Shown here piece after piece: positions 29,136-38,090 of a DNA stretch of 39,283 nt. Origin of the DNA: Catenovulum agarivorans DS-2 (GTDB lineage: Bacteria > Pseudomonadota > Gammaproteobacteria > Enterobacterales > Alteromonadaceae). Made by a program: the position numbers and the translations under genes. The stretch spans positions 1-39,283 of the forward strand of contig NZ_ARZY01000042.1 of NCBI RefSeq assembly GCF_000568405.1. The letters are read 5' to 3'. Numbering within the stretch: the first letter of the stretch is position 1; the number at the start of each line of letters is the position of its first letter. The notes under the pieces were generated by a model. That model worked only from the letters and a program-made list of their open reading frames with translations, had not been told where the DNA came from and ran no database searches.

Positions 29136-29810
29136 ATGAATAGAAAAACATATTTTGTGACCGCCACAGACACTGAGTGTGGCAAAACTTTTTTTTCAAG
29201 CGCGCTTGTTAGTTACTTGAGTAAACAGGGCAAAGCTGCTGGCTTTAAACCCATTGCTGCTGGCTGTGATTTAATTGATGGTCAGTTCAAAAACGAAGAT
29301 GCCTTAGCATTGCAGCAGGCTAGCAATGTCGAGCTTGAATATTCTACGGTGAATCCCATTGCACTTGAGCCTGCTATTGCACCACACATAGCAGCGGCTG
29401 AAGCTGGTGTTGAAATTACCTTTGAAAGCTTAACTCAAGCTTATGCAAACTTTGACCAACAGCACCTTGATTATTTAGTGGTTGAAGGTGCAGGAGGCTG
29501 GAAATTACCTTTGGGCAATAACAATTATTTATCCGACTGGGTAGCTGAGCAAGAGTTATCGGTAATTTTAGTTGTTGGTTTAAAACTAGGCTGCTTAAAT
29601 CATGCTTTGTTAACCCAAGAGTCAATTAAAGCAACCGGCTGTAAAATTGTTGGTTGGGTTGCTAATTCACTACATGGTGAAATGCCATATATGCAACAGA
29701 ATATTGAAACTCTTCAACAAGCTATCGATGCACCTTTGCTCGGTGTGTTACCTAAGTTAAACAAGCCAAGTGAAAGTTTACACTTTTTAAATTTATCGAA
29801 CCTGTTGTAA
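29136..29810 (+). CDS. bioD: Dethiobiotin synthetase BioD
   Basis: A 224-residue ATP-dependent carboxylase that closes the ureido ring of dethiobiotin. The P-loop is ATDTECGKT (residues 10-18), where most relatives have GTDTxVGKT, so Ala10 and Cys15 are variants. GFKPIAAGC and VVEGAGGWKLPL mark the substrate and second nucleotide regions. Last gene of bioBFCD. No clear terminator follows. Confidence 0.96.
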   Translation: MNRKTYFVTATDTECGKTFFSSALVSYLSKQGKAAGFKPIAAGCDLIDGQFKNEDALALQQASNVELEYSTVNPIALEPAIAPHIAAAEAGVEITFESLTQAYANFDQQHLDYLVVEGAGGWKLPLGNNNYLSDWVAEQELSVILVVGLKLGCLNHALLTQESIKATGCKIVGWVANSLHGEMPYMQQNIETLQQAIDAPLLGVLPKLNKPSESLHFLNLSNLL

Positions 29811-29850
29811 TGCTGGCTTCATACAACTTGTATAAAAACTCAAATGCCTC

Positions 29851-29879
29851 TTGTTTGTTAAGCAAAGCTAAGATATAAA
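29851..29879 (+). promoter_or_regulatory. Possible pgm promoter
   Basis: TTGTTT (29851-29856), a 17-base spacer and TATAAA (29874-29879) give a sigma70-like promoter about 130 bases before pgm. A 13-base palindrome, ATACAACTTGTAT (29821-29833), lies just upstream and may be an operator. Confidence 0.4.
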
Positions 29880-30011
29880 CAAAGGGCACACCCAAAGTAG
29901 GGTTTTACCTGAGTAAACAGTACAACTTAGGCATAACATAATACAAGTTAAAAACTTGAAGTCACGATACATACACTATCAAAAAATCAAAACCGTAAAG
30001 GAAAGTCATAC

Positions 30012-31655
30012 ATGGCGTTGCATGAGAGAGCTGGTCAGCCAGCACAAAGTCAAGATCTAGTAAATATTCCTCGTTTAGTTAGCCAATATTATTTAAATAA
30101 GCCGTCGGCGGCACAAGGCGTAAGTTTTGGTACTTCTGGACACAGAGGTTCTTCGGTTAATTCAACATTTACTGAAACGCACATAGCAGCCATATGCCAA
30201 GCGTTGGTTGAATACAGAACAGAAAAAAATATTGATGGTCCGCTTTATATAGGTATGGATACGCACGCCTTGTCAGAGTGTGCATTTGCAACTGCCGTTG
30301 AAGTGTTTGCTGCCAATCAAATTAATGTAGTTGTGCAACAAGGCCGAGGTTATACACCCACGCCAGTTATCTCACATGCAATTTTAACCTATAACCAAGG
30401 GAAAACGAGAGGTTTAGCAGATGGTGTTGTTATTACCCCAAGCCATAATCCACCACAAGATGGTGGTTTTAAATACAATCCACCAAATGGCGGCCCAGCA
30501 GATGCAGATATTACTAATGCTGTGCAAGCGCGCGCAAATGAAATTATTGCAAGTGGTTTAGCTGACGTTAAACGTATTGATTTTACTCAAGCGATTGAAT
30601 CTGAATTTGTTACTGAATACGATTATATTAAACCTTATGTCGATGACTTAAAAAATGTAATCGACATGGATGCTATTGCCAAATCAGGTTTAAAAATTGG
30701 TGTTGATCCATTAGGTGGTTCAGGTATCGCATATTGGGATGTCATTGCTCAAACGTATGGTGTTAATATTGAAGTCGTAAACGACAGCGTCGACCCAACA
30801 TTCTCATTTATGACGTTGGATAAAGATGGCAAAATTCGCATGGATTGTTCATCACCATATGCAATGGCTGGTCTGATCGGCTTAAAAGATAAATTTGATA
30901 TCGCAGTGGGCAACGACCCAGATTATGATCGCCACGGCATTGTCACTAAATCTGCAGGCTTGATGAACCCTAACCATTATTTAGCTGTTGCTATTCAATA
31001 TTTATATACCCACAGAAAACAATGGGACAATGGTTTAGCCATAGGTAAGACCTTAGTCTCTTCAAGCATGATAGATAGAGTTGCTGATGCTCTAAATAAA
31101 AATTTATCAGAAGTACCCGTTGGCTTTAAGTGGTTTGTTGATGGATTATATTCAGGCACTTATGGTTTTGGTGGCGAAGAAAGTGCAGGGGCGTCATTCT
31201 TAAGAATGGATGGTTCAGTATGGTCAACCGACAAAGACGGTATTATTTTAGCGCTGCTAGCTGCAGAAATTACCGCAGTGACAGGTAAAGACCCAGCGCA
31301 ACTTTATCAAGAACTCGTCAGCCAATTTGGTGAGCCTATCTATAATCGATTAGATGCGCCAGCGTCTAAAGCGCAAAAAGACGTACTGAAGAATTTATCG
31401 GCTGATGACGTAGAAGCATCAACACTGGCAGGTGAAAAAATTCTTGCTAAGCTTACTCACGCGCCGGGTAACAATGCAGCAATTGGTGGTTTAAAAGTCG
31501 TAACGGAAAACGGCTGGTTTGCAGCAAGACCATCAGGTACAGAAGAAATTTATAAAATTTATTGCGAAAGCTTTTTAGGCCAACAACACTTAGAGCAGAT
31601 AATTGAAGAGGCTCAAGAAATTGTAAGCCAAACCTTTAAAAAAGCTGGACTTTAA
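30012..31655 (+). CDS. pgm: Phosphoglucomutase (alpha-D-glucose phosphate-specific)
   Basis: A 547-residue enzyme (E. coli Pgm 546) that interconverts glucose-1-P and glucose-6-P. The catalytic serine is Ser144 in [11 protein letters not shown]. Metal ligands are in [10 protein letters not shown]. The sugar loop is [11 protein letters not shown]. The phosphate-binding loop [17 protein letters not shown] is near the C-terminus. AAAGGAAAG precedes ATG 30012. The neighbour glgP produces glucose-1-P, so the two give a short route from glucan to glycolysis, though each seems to have its own leader. Confidence 0.97.
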   Translation: MALHERAGQPAQSQDLVNIPRLVSQYYLNKPSAAQGVSFGTSGHRGSSVNSTFTETHIAAICQALVEYRTEKNIDGPLYIGMDTHALSECAFATAVEVFAANQINVVVQQGRGYTPTPVISHAILTYNQGKTRGLADGVVITPSHNPPQDGGFKYNPPNGGPADADITNAVQARANEIIASGLADVKRIDFTQAIESEFVTEYDYIKPYVDDLKNVIDMDAIAKSGLKIGVDPLGGSGIAYWDVIAQTYGVNIEVVNDSVDPTFSFMTLDKDGKIRMDCSSPYAMAGLIGLKDKFDIAVGNDPDYDRHGIVTKSAGLMNPNHYLAVAIQYLYTHRKQWDNGLAIGKTLVSSSMIDRVADALNKNLSEVPVGFKWFVDGLYSGTYGFGGEESAGASFLRMDGSVWSTDKDGIILALLAAEITAVTGKDPAQLYQELVSQFGEPIYNRLDAPASKAQKDVLKNLSADDVEASTLAGEKILAKLTHAPGNNAAIGGLKVVTENGWFAARPSGTEEIYKIYCESFLGQQHLEQIIEEAQEIVSQTFKKAGL

Positions 31656-31669
31656 GGTCAATTCAGTGG

Positions 31670-31703
31670 GCCAGTAACTTTGTTTAATAACATTTTTACT
31701 GGC
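31670..31703 (+). terminator. Hairpin after pgm, possible terminator
   Basis: GCCAGTAA (31670-31677) pairs with TTACTGGC (31696-31703) around 18 bases. The tail after the stem is only weakly T-rich. Confidence 0.35.
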
Positions 31704-31820
31704 TATTTGGCTGAGATTTGGTTAAATTTAGCCGCAAAACATAATAACAATAATCGAAATTGGACTATTTGATTAACTCCCAAACATCAACATTTAGTCT
31801 GCATGCGGAGCGCGTAACTG

Positions 31821-31853
31821 ACTTATAAATGAGTAATGCATTCATTTATAAGT
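31821..31853. promoter_or_regulatory. 12-bp inverted repeat in the glgP leader
   Basis: ACTTATAAATGA (31821-31832) pairs perfectly with TCATTTATAAGT (31842-31853) across 9 bases, 67-99 bases before the glgP ATG. A second small hairpin, AACGGG/CCCGTT (31883-31898), lies closer to the ATG. Either an operator or an mRNA structure. Confidence 0.5.
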
Positions 31854-31919
31854 TGTGAAATTAACATCAACTTCATTTGAACAACGGGATTGCCCGTTAC
31901 TCTATGAATAGGACATAAG

Positions 31920-34526
31920 ATGACTACAACACGCCGTACTAGCAAAAGTAAGACAACAACATCAAAAACTTCAGCGTCAGCCAGCAAAACCGCTGCGAGC
32001 AAAAGCTCAACCAAAGCTGCAACCAAAAGTACAACTCGACGTAAAAAATCAGCTTCGGCAGTGTCAGCAAGCATTGCACAATTTGGTATGACCCCAGAGC
32101 AATTTAAAGAATGTGTTGTTCGCCACTTACACGTATCGCTAGGCACCGACGAAAACAAAGCAAGCAAAAAAGCGTGGTGGAATGCAACATGTGCTGCAGT
32201 TAACGAAATTGTTTTTGAGCGAGCGACTAAAACCCAAAAAACACACTTTCAAAAAGATACTCGAGCGGTTCATTATTTATCGTTAGAATTTTTAATGGGG
32301 CGCTTTTTAAAGAACAACCTAACCAATATTGGTTTAACTGAAGTCGCTGCACAAGCATTAGAACAATTAGATTTAGACTTTAATGAAATATGCGAAGAAG
32401 AGCCAGATATGGCGCTAGGGAACGGTGGTTTAGGTCGTTTAGCTGCATGTTTTGTTGATTCACTTGCAACCCTTGGGTACCCGGCAATTGGTTATGGCAT
32501 TCATTACGAGCACGGTTTATTCACCCAAGAAATTAAACATGGCCGTCAATTAGAGCGCCCAGACTCATGGCGCGAATATGGCAACCCATGGGAAATTTGT
32601 CGTCCAGAATCCATTCAAGAAATTCCGCTATACGGATATGTAGAAACTAAATACGATGAAAATGGCCGTATCCACAAAGAATGGCACCCAGGCCGCATAA
32701 TTAAAGGGGTACCATGGGATATTCCAGTTGTTGGTTATGGTGCAAAAACAGTTAATATTTTACGTTTATGGGAAAGCCGTGCATCAGACTTCTTTAACTG
32801 GGATGTATTTAATGCCGGTGGTTATTTAGACGCACAAGTTGAGAATGTACAAGCTGAAACCATTTCTAAAGTATTGTATCCAAACGACAACACAGACGCG
32901 GGTAAAGAGTTACGCTTAATTCAACAATACTTCTTCTGTGCGTGTTCAATTAAAGACATAATTCGTCGTTACAAACGCGCACATGGTGACAATTGGGACA
33001 ACTTCCCAGCTCAGGTGGTCATGCAACTAAATGATACCCACCCAGCAGTGGCAATCCCTGAATTAATGCGTATCTTAGTGGATAGGGCAGAATTAGATTG
33101 GGATAAAGCTTGGGGCATCTGCCAAAAAGTATTTGCTTATACTAACCATACCTTATTGCCAGAAGCGCTAGAAAAATGGTCAGTGCGTTTATTTGAAAAA
33201 GTATTGCCTCGCCATTTAGAAATTATTTACGAAATTAACAGCCGTTTCTTAGAAGAGGTTGTTGAGCCAGCATTCCCAGATAATGATGAAGTTAAACGTA
33301 AATTATCTATCATCGAAGAAGGCCATGAAAAAATGGTGCGAATGGGTAACTTGTGCGTAATCGGCAGCTTTAAAGTAAATGGTGTTGCTGAAATTCACTC
33401 TAAATTAGTTAAATCTGATTTGTTCCCTGAATTCGACAAAATTTGGCCAGGTAAATTAACCAATGTAACCAATGGTGTTACACCGCGTCGTTGGTTGAAG
33501 TCATGTAACCCAGCGTTATCAAACTTAATTAGCAAACATGTTGATGAAGATTGGCCAGTACATTTAGATAAATTACAAAAGCTAAATGACTTGGCGGATG
33601 ACAAAAAATTCCAAAAAGAATTTATGCAAATCAAACATGATAACAAGGTTGAGTTAGCTAAAGTTATTAAAGAATTAACCAATGTCGACGTTGACCCTAC
33701 AGCACTGTTTGATATTCAAATTAAACGTTTGCATGAATACAAACGTCAGCAACTTAACTTAATTCATATAATGGCCTTATATCGTCGTTTATTGCAAGAC
33801 CCTGACTACGATATGCCAAAACGTGTATTTATCTTTGGCGCTAAAGCAGCCCCTGGTTATTACATGGCGAAAGAAATTGTTTATGCAATTAACAAAGTAG
33901 CGGACAAAGTTAATAACGACTCGCGTATTAAAGACAAACTTAAAGTGGTCTTTTTACCTAACTACCGAGTATCGTTAGCTGAGAAAATGATCCCTGCAGC
34001 TGACGTATCAGAGCAAATTTCACTGGCCGGTAAAGAAGCATCTGGCACTGGTAATATGAAACTTGCATTAAACGGTGCGGTCACCATAGGCACATTAGAT
34101 GGTGCAAATATCGAGATTGCTGAAGAAGCGGGTGAAGATAACGTAGTGATATTTGGTTTAACGGTTGACGAAGTTAAAGCGAAAAAAGCTGAAGGTTACA
34201 ACCCTTGGGATTATTATTACGCCAACGAAGAGTTAAAAGCAGTATTAGACTGGTTTGATACTGACTACTTCACCCCTGGTAAACCTGGTGAGCTTGCTGA
34301 AATTAAACGCAGCTTATTAGATTATGGCGACACCTACATGACACTTGCTGATTATGCTTCTTACTCAGATGCGCATAAGAAGATTGATGCATTGTATCAA
34401 GACTCTGCCAAATGGGCGCGTATGGCAATTGTAAATACAGCAACTATGGGTAAATTTAACTCAGACCGTTCAATTCAAGATTATGTTAACAATATTTGGA
34501 AGCTTGATCCTTGTAATGTTGAATAG
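31920..34526 (+). CDS. glgP: Glycogen/starch/alpha-glucan phosphorylase with basic N-terminal tail
   Basis: An 868-residue GT35 phosphorylase that releases glucose-1-P from alpha-1,4-glucan. The catalytic body starts near residue 57. It has GRFLKNNL, LGNGGLGRLAACFVDS, LNDTHPAVAIPELMR, and the PLP lysine Lys714 in EASGTGNMKLALNGA. Bacterial relatives are about 800-815 residues. The excess is an N-terminal tail of about 50 residues made of Lys, Arg, Ser, Thr and Ala, with 13 basic and no acidic residues in the first 43. AGGA before ATG 31920 supports this start; no ribosome site precedes a later one. A terminator follows. Confidence 0.94.
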   Translation: MTTTRRTSKSKTTTSKTSASASKTAASKSSTKAATKSTTRRKKSASAVSASIAQFGMTPEQFKECVVRHLHVSLGTDENKASKKAWWNATCAAVNEIVFERATKTQKTHFQKDTRAVHYLSLEFLMGRFLKNNLTNIGLTEVAAQALEQLDLDFNEICEEEPDMALGNGGLGRLAACFVDSLATLGYPAIGYGIHYEHGLFTQEIKHGRQLERPDSWREYGNPWEICRPESIQEIPLYGYVETKYDENGRIHKEWHPGRIIKGVPWDIPVVGYGAKTVNILRLWESRASDFFNWDVFNAGGYLDAQVENVQAETISKVLYPNDNTDAGKELRLIQQYFFCACSIKDIIRRYKRAHGDNWDNFPAQVVMQLNDTHPAVAIPELMRILVDRAELDWDKAWGICQKVFAYTNHTLLPEALEKWSVRLFEKVLPRHLEIIYEINSRFLEEVVEPAFPDNDEVKRKLSIIEEGHEKMVRMGNLCVIGSFKVNGVAEIHSKLVKSDLFPEFDKIWPGKLTNVTNGVTPRRWLKSCNPALSNLISKHVDEDWPVHLDKLQKLNDLADDKKFQKEFMQIKHDNKVELAKVIKELTNVDVDPTALFDIQIKRLHEYKRQQLNLIHIMALYRRLLQDPDYDMPKRVFIFGAKAAPGYYMAKEIVYAINKVADKVNNDSRIKDKLKVVFLPNYRVSLAEKMIPAADVSEQISLAGKEASGTGNMKLALNGAVTIGTLDGANIEIAEEAGEDNVVIFGLTVDEVKAKKAEGYNPWDYYYANEELKAVLDWFDTDYFTPGKPGELAEIKRSLLDYGDTYMTLADYASYSDAHKKIDALYQDSAKWARMAIVNTATMGKFNSDRSIQDYVNNIWKLDPCNVE

Positions 34527-34562
34527 GGTTAAAGCGAACTGATAGTTGTTTTAAAAAACTAC

Positions 34563-34588
34563 AAAGAGCGTTCAAATGAACGCTCTTT
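34563..34588 (+). terminator. Rho-independent terminator after glgP
   Basis: AAAGAGCGTTC (34563-34573) pairs with GAACGCTCTTT (34578-34588) around a short loop, ending in a T-run. Lies between glgP and the DUF4262 gene. Confidence 0.85.
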
Positions 34589-34649
34589 TGCTTTCTATCG
34601 GTCAAAAGGGTTAATGACACCAACAAGTTTTTTCGGAACGGAGACTTCA

Positions 34650-35114
34650 GTGGACAAGCAGGATCAAAAAGCATTAAATGACATTGAAGAATATGGATGC
34701 CATATCATTAACGTCATGGAAGGTGATAATGAGCCTTCTTTTACTTACTCGATCGGAATTAACCAAAAGCAAAATAAACCAGACTTAATTATTGTCGGTT
34801 TAAAAAGAGAATTAGCTCACTCTATCGTGAATAATTATAAAGATCGGTTGCTTGCTGGTGAAACCTTTGAAACAGGGCAATATTACTCTGATTTTCTTGG
34901 AGGTTTCGACGTCTTCTTTATCGAAGTTGATAAATCACATTACAAAGAATATCTCGGTTGGGGTTTGTGGCTCAATAACGGAGATGATTTTAAAATGCTG
35001 CAATTAATTTGGCCTACTACCGACGGTGTGTGGCCTTGGGACAGCGATAAATCTGAATTTTATGAGTGGGCACAACCTATTCTTAATGACGCAGGTGAGT
35101 TAAGTAAAATATAA
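34650..35114 (+). CDS. DUF4262 domain-containing protein
   Basis: About 154 residues. I choose GTG 34650 because GGAG lies 6 bases upstream, whereas the ATG at 34614 has an A/G-rich stretch only 3 bases away. The sequence has EYGCHIINVMEGDNEPSFTYSIG near the start, then DLIIVGLKRELAHSIVNNY and a Trp-rich end (WPTTDGVWPW). This is the DUF4262 pattern, a widespread small family of unknown biochemical role. There is no signal peptide. It seems to be a single-gene unit between the glgP terminator and a hairpin-rich gap. Confidence 0.75.
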   Translation: MDKQDQKALNDIEEYGCHIINVMEGDNEPSFTYSIGINQKQNKPDLIIVGLKRELAHSIVNNYKDRLLAGETFETGQYYSDFLGGFDVFFIEVDKSHYKEYLGWGLWLNNGDDFKMLQLIWPTTDGVWPWDSDKSEFYEWAQPILNDAGELSKI

Positions 35115-35431
35115 TCGGCTAGCCGAGGGTATCTAGCCCTCAGCCCCTGTAATGGTCAGCGTAGTCAAACAAAAGCACAAGGCAAATGGTAGTTATATTG
35201 TTTGCTACACAATATAGAAAAGTTGGTGAATTATGGTGAAATCAGGCATTAGCTAAGACAAAGGCAAAATATGTTTAGTTCGGCTAATCGGCTGGGATTA
35301 AATTGTTGAAATGTCGCAAAAAATAAGCGAAAGTCGTTAGTAGTTTAACAAAGTAAGTAGACTGTGGTGCATTGTTGCTTTGTAATAGGGTTTTTCTACA
35401 GTCTCGTTATACATCACAATAGAGCGCAACG
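35115..35431. other. Intergenic region with several hairpins
   Basis: No gene seen. It holds the palindrome TCGGCTAGCCGA (35115-35126), an adjacent GAGGG/CCCTC hairpin (35124-35140), TATATTGT/ACAATATA (35194-35216), and AGACTGT/ACAGTCT (35359-35365 and 35398-35404). No U-runs. They may be mRNA ends or leader structures of the next gene. Confidence 0.5.
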
Positions 35432-35926
35432 ATGAACAAAGGTACATTAACTTTCTTCTGTGGAAAAATGGGAGCTGGAAAGTCGACTAAGGCTAGCGAA
35501 GTCGCACAGAAAAGCAACGCAGTTTTGCTTTCCGAAGATGAGTGGCTTGCGTCGCTTTACCCAAATAAGATTTCATCTCTAAATGATTATATTGAATATT
35601 CAAAGCTACTTAAGCCGCAGATTAAAAAACTTGTTCAATCCATGTTGTCTGTGGGAACTAATGTAGTAATGGATTTCCCAGCAAATACTGTGTCGCAAAG
35701 AGATTGGTTTCGGAGTATTTTTTCCGAGATCGAAGCTCCACACAATTTGGTATACATCGACCTTTCAAATGAGGTCTGCTTAATGCAGATTGAAAAACGG
35801 CGTAAAGAGCAGCCTGAAAGATCGGCAACTGATACACCTGATATGTTTGAGCAGGTTACAAAGTATTTTATCGCTCCAACCCCTGAAGAAGGCTTTAATA
35901 TAACCAAAGTGGCACAAAATGCATAA
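35432..35926 (+). CDS. P-loop ATPase / small-molecule kinase-like protein (AAA_33 type)
   Basis: A 164-residue soluble protein with Walker A GKMGAGKST (residues 11-19) after TLTFFC. A second motif, LLSEDEWLASLYP, suits a substrate-binding acid. NVVMDFPANT is probably Walker B-like. The lid region has KRRKEQPERSATDTPDMFEQV with arginines for phosphate contact. This layout is that of the AAA_33 (zeta-toxin/chloramphenicol phosphotransferase-like) kinases. The substrate is not known. Apparent single-gene unit before dps. Confidence 0.75.
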   Translation: MNKGTLTFFCGKMGAGKSTKASEVAQKSNAVLLSEDEWLASLYPNKISSLNDYIEYSKLLKPQIKKLVQSMLSVGTNVVMDFPANTVSQRDWFRSIFSEIEAPHNLVYIDLSNEVCLMQIEKRRKEQPERSATDTPDMFEQVTKYFIAPTPEEGFNITKVAQNA

Positions 35927-35931
35927 TCGGG

Positions 35932-35943
35932 TACCCTAGGGTA
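35932..35943. promoter_or_regulatory. Perfect palindrome upstream of dps
   Basis: TACCCTAGGGTA (35932-35943) is self-complementary. The half CTAGGGTAT recurs at 35975-35983, inside a possible promoter: TTGGGT (35958-35963), 17 bases, TATTGT (35981-35986). The repeat could bind a regulator of dps. Confidence 0.4.
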
Positions 35944-36014
35944 TATTGCAAATACTATTGGGTTTGAAGATGTGCTAGGGTATTGTCAGTTTAAACCAAA
36001 ACGAGGAACGCAAA

Positions 36015-36485
36015 ATGACAGATATTGATATAGGTATTAATACGGAAGATAGAATCAAAATTGCTGAAGGTTTGAAACGTCTTTTGGCTGATTCTTACAC
36101 TTTGTATTTACAAACACACAATTTTCATTGGAACGTCACAGGGCCTCAATTCCGTGAGTTACATCTAATGTTTGAAGAGCACTATACTGAGCTGGCTGTT
36201 GCGGTTGATGATATCGCGGAGCGCATACGTACTTTAGATGTGGCTGCTCCAGGAACATATAAAGAATTTGCAAAACTTAGTTCTGTTGAAGAGGTTGAAG
36301 GTGTGCCTAGTTCAGAAGAAATGGTTGACTTGTTGACCAAAGGGCATGAACAAGTGGTTAAAACTTCTAGAAATGTGTTAAAGCTTGCACAGTCTGCAGA
36401 TGACGAGTCAACTGCAGCATTAGTTTCTGATCGTATGCGTATCCATGAAAAAACATCATGGATGTTAAGAGCTACTCGAAAGTAG
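36015..36485 (+). CDS. dps: Dps family DNA-binding ferritin-like protein
   Basis: A 156-residue four-helix ferritin-like protein that forms a 12-mer, oxidises iron with hydrogen peroxide and stores it. The ferroxidase ligands are at His38 (HNFHWNV), His50, Glu54, Asp65 and Glu69, with the spacing expected of Dps. The N-terminus lacks the Lys-rich DNA-binding tail of E. coli Dps, so DNA binding is doubtful. CGAGGAACG precedes ATG 36015. It has its own promoter region with a palindrome. Confidence 0.95.
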   Translation: MTDIDIGINTEDRIKIAEGLKRLLADSYTLYLQTHNFHWNVTGPQFRELHLMFEEHYTELAVAVDDIAERIRTLDVAAPGTYKEFAKLSSVEEVEGVPSSEEMVDLLTKGHEQVVKTSRNVLKLAQSADDESTAALVSDRMRIHEKTSWMLRATRK

Positions 36486-36885
36486 TTTGCTGATACCTCC
36501 CTGTTTGTTAGCCTGCGCAACCTAGGCGTTGTCGCTTTGCGCAGGTGTGCAACAGGGCATTTCATCTTACAAAAGATCCAGTTTTAACAATTGGATAGAT
36601 CTATCCATCCTCTTTGAATTTGGCCTTTCTATACCAGCATTCCTGCTATGGTTAACTATTCAGGTTGCACTGAAGTTTGCGTTCGGTTCTGCTTTATTAG
36701 GTGTATCTGAAATATTTCGTATAAAAATTTTATTTGTTTGTGATTATTTCAATATAGATGCGAATAATTAGGTAAACATAGAATATCGAACTGTTTAAAT
36801 ATACAAATAACGGCGTTTAAGCAAATACCCGAAACATGATGGGATAGGAATATTTAGACACAATAGTCAAAGTAAGAGAGTGTTC
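36486..36885. other. Intergenic region between dps and the ECF sigma gene
   Basis: An inverted repeat CCTGCGCAA (36512-36520) / TTGCGCAGG (36537-36545) follows dps; without a U-run it is a weak terminator. A 80-codon open frame (36529-36771) has hydrophobic parts but no ATG and no ribosome site, and may be chance or a relic. GAAAC about 55 bases before the sigma ATG could be an ECF -35, not proven. Confidence 0.45.
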
Positions 36886-37392
36886 ATGAACACAACTAAA
36901 TCAGCATTATTTGCTCAGGCAATGGAAGAGCACAAAGGTATTATTTACAAGGTTGTCAATTCGTATTGTCACAATCTTGATGAAAGGCAAGACTTAGCTC
37001 AAGAAATACTTACAACTATGTGGCTGTCGTTTGACAAATATAACAACGAATTCAAGTTTTCTACTTGGATGTACCGAATTGCTCTAAATGTCGCCATTTC
37101 CTACTACCGAAAAGATAGTAAACGAGAAGATAAAGCCAATGTTTGTGAAGCATCTATTGTACATATTGCAGACGAACCTGCAGCAGGGGAGCGCAGTGAG
37201 GAAATAAAGCAGTTGTATCAATTTATTGCACAACTCGACACGGTAAATAAAGCGATTATGTTGCTTTATCTAGAAAGTGAATCTTACGACAGCATTGCTA
37301 AAAGCTTGGGCATCAGCACAACCAATGTCGCTACACGAATAAGCCGAATTAAAGAAAAATTGAAAAATCAATTTGAGTTACAGGAGTCCTAA
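36886..37392 (+). CDS. ECF-type RNA polymerase sigma factor
   Basis: A 168-residue sigma70-family protein with only regions 2 and 4. Region 2 is residues about 15-80 (LAQEILTTMWLSFDKYNNEFKFSTWMYRIALN). Region 4 is about 110-160 (LDTVNKAIMLLYLESESYDSIAKSLGISTTNVATRISRIKEKL), with a helix-turn-helix. I start it at ATG 36886 (GAGAG upstream). The next gene starts one base after its stop and is a membrane protein, so it is probably the regulator. The stimulus is not evident. Confidence 0.92.
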   Translation: MNTTKSALFAQAMEEHKGIIYKVVNSYCHNLDERQDLAQEILTTMWLSFDKYNNEFKFSTWMYRIALNVAISYYRKDSKREDKANVCEASIVHIADEPAAGERSEEIKQLYQFIAQLDTVNKAIMLLYLESESYDSIAKSLGISTTNVATRISRIKEKLKNQFELQES

Positions 37393-37393
37393 C

Positions 37394-38050
37394 ATGAATT
37401 TAGACGAAATGAAAAATACTTGGGTTCAGCAAGAAAGCCAAAACGCCGCAGCTATCACTATAGATCAAAGAACCTTGGTTGAAATGAAAATTAATAAACA
37501 AATGCAGCAACTTAGAGCAATGAAATGGGCTCGAATTATTGAAAGTGTACTGTTTTTTTGTATTTTAATTTTATTGGGGCAATACATTGCACAAGGGGAA
37601 TTCACGCTATCAGCCACCAAGGTATCGGCTTTGATTCTTAGTGTTTTTGCGATTATTGGTTTAGCTGGAAATATCGGCCAAGTTATTTTGATAGCTAAAG
37701 TTGATTATTCACAGCCAATCAACGAATTACAGAAAAATATCTATCAAGTTTGTTGCCACAAGTTGCAATTAACGAAATTACTGCTGATGTCTACGCCTTT
37801 TTATTTAGCTTATGTATTTATTGGGTTTGACGTATTGTTTGGCATAGCGCTGTTTCAACATTTGGAATCGCATATGGTTTGGTTTTACTCGGTATCATCT
37901 GTGCTATTGCTTATTGTTACCGTGTGGTTGTCGGCAAAGTTAAACTATAAAAACATCCACACCGACTGGGTTAAAAATACCATTCAATTTATTGTTGGTG
38001 AGCGTTTAGTTAATGTGGCGCAGTTTATTAACAACATCGAGTCGAGTTAA
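37394..38050 (+). CDS. Membrane protein, candidate anti-sigma partner
   Basis: A 218-residue protein with a cytoplasmic N-terminus of about 45 residues and four membrane segments (about 46-66, 76-100, 133-157, 166-185). It begins MNLDEMKNTWVQQE. That short 'MKxxW' start recurs in membrane proteins encoded next to ECF sigma genes in other groups, notably Bacteroidetes. It has no CHCC zinc anti-sigma domain. The stop of the sigma gene is one base upstream, with AGGAG for ATG 37394, so synthesis is coupled. Binding the sigma factor is inference. Confidence 0.7.
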   Translation: MNLDEMKNTWVQQESQNAAAITIDQRTLVEMKINKQMQQLRAMKWARIIESVLFFCILILLGQYIAQGEFTLSATKVSALILSVFAIIGLAGNIGQVILIAKVDYSQPINELQKNIYQVCCHKLQLTKLLLMSTPFYLAYVFIGFDVLFGIALFQHLESHMVWFYSVSSVLLLIVTVWLSAKLNYKNIHTDWVKNTIQFIVGERLVNVAQFINNIESS

Positions 38051-38090
38051 GATAACGATATATATAAACCTATTTGTTCAAAGCTAATTT

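Noticed and set aside
36505-36550. Possible integron attC site in the hairpin after dps
   Set aside because: The core sites do not fit RYYYAAC and GTTRRRY, and there is no integrase gene or cassette array.
36529-36771. Open frame of 80 codons with hydrophobic segments
   Set aside because: No ATG, no ribosome site, overlaps a hairpin after dps; not enough support for a gene.
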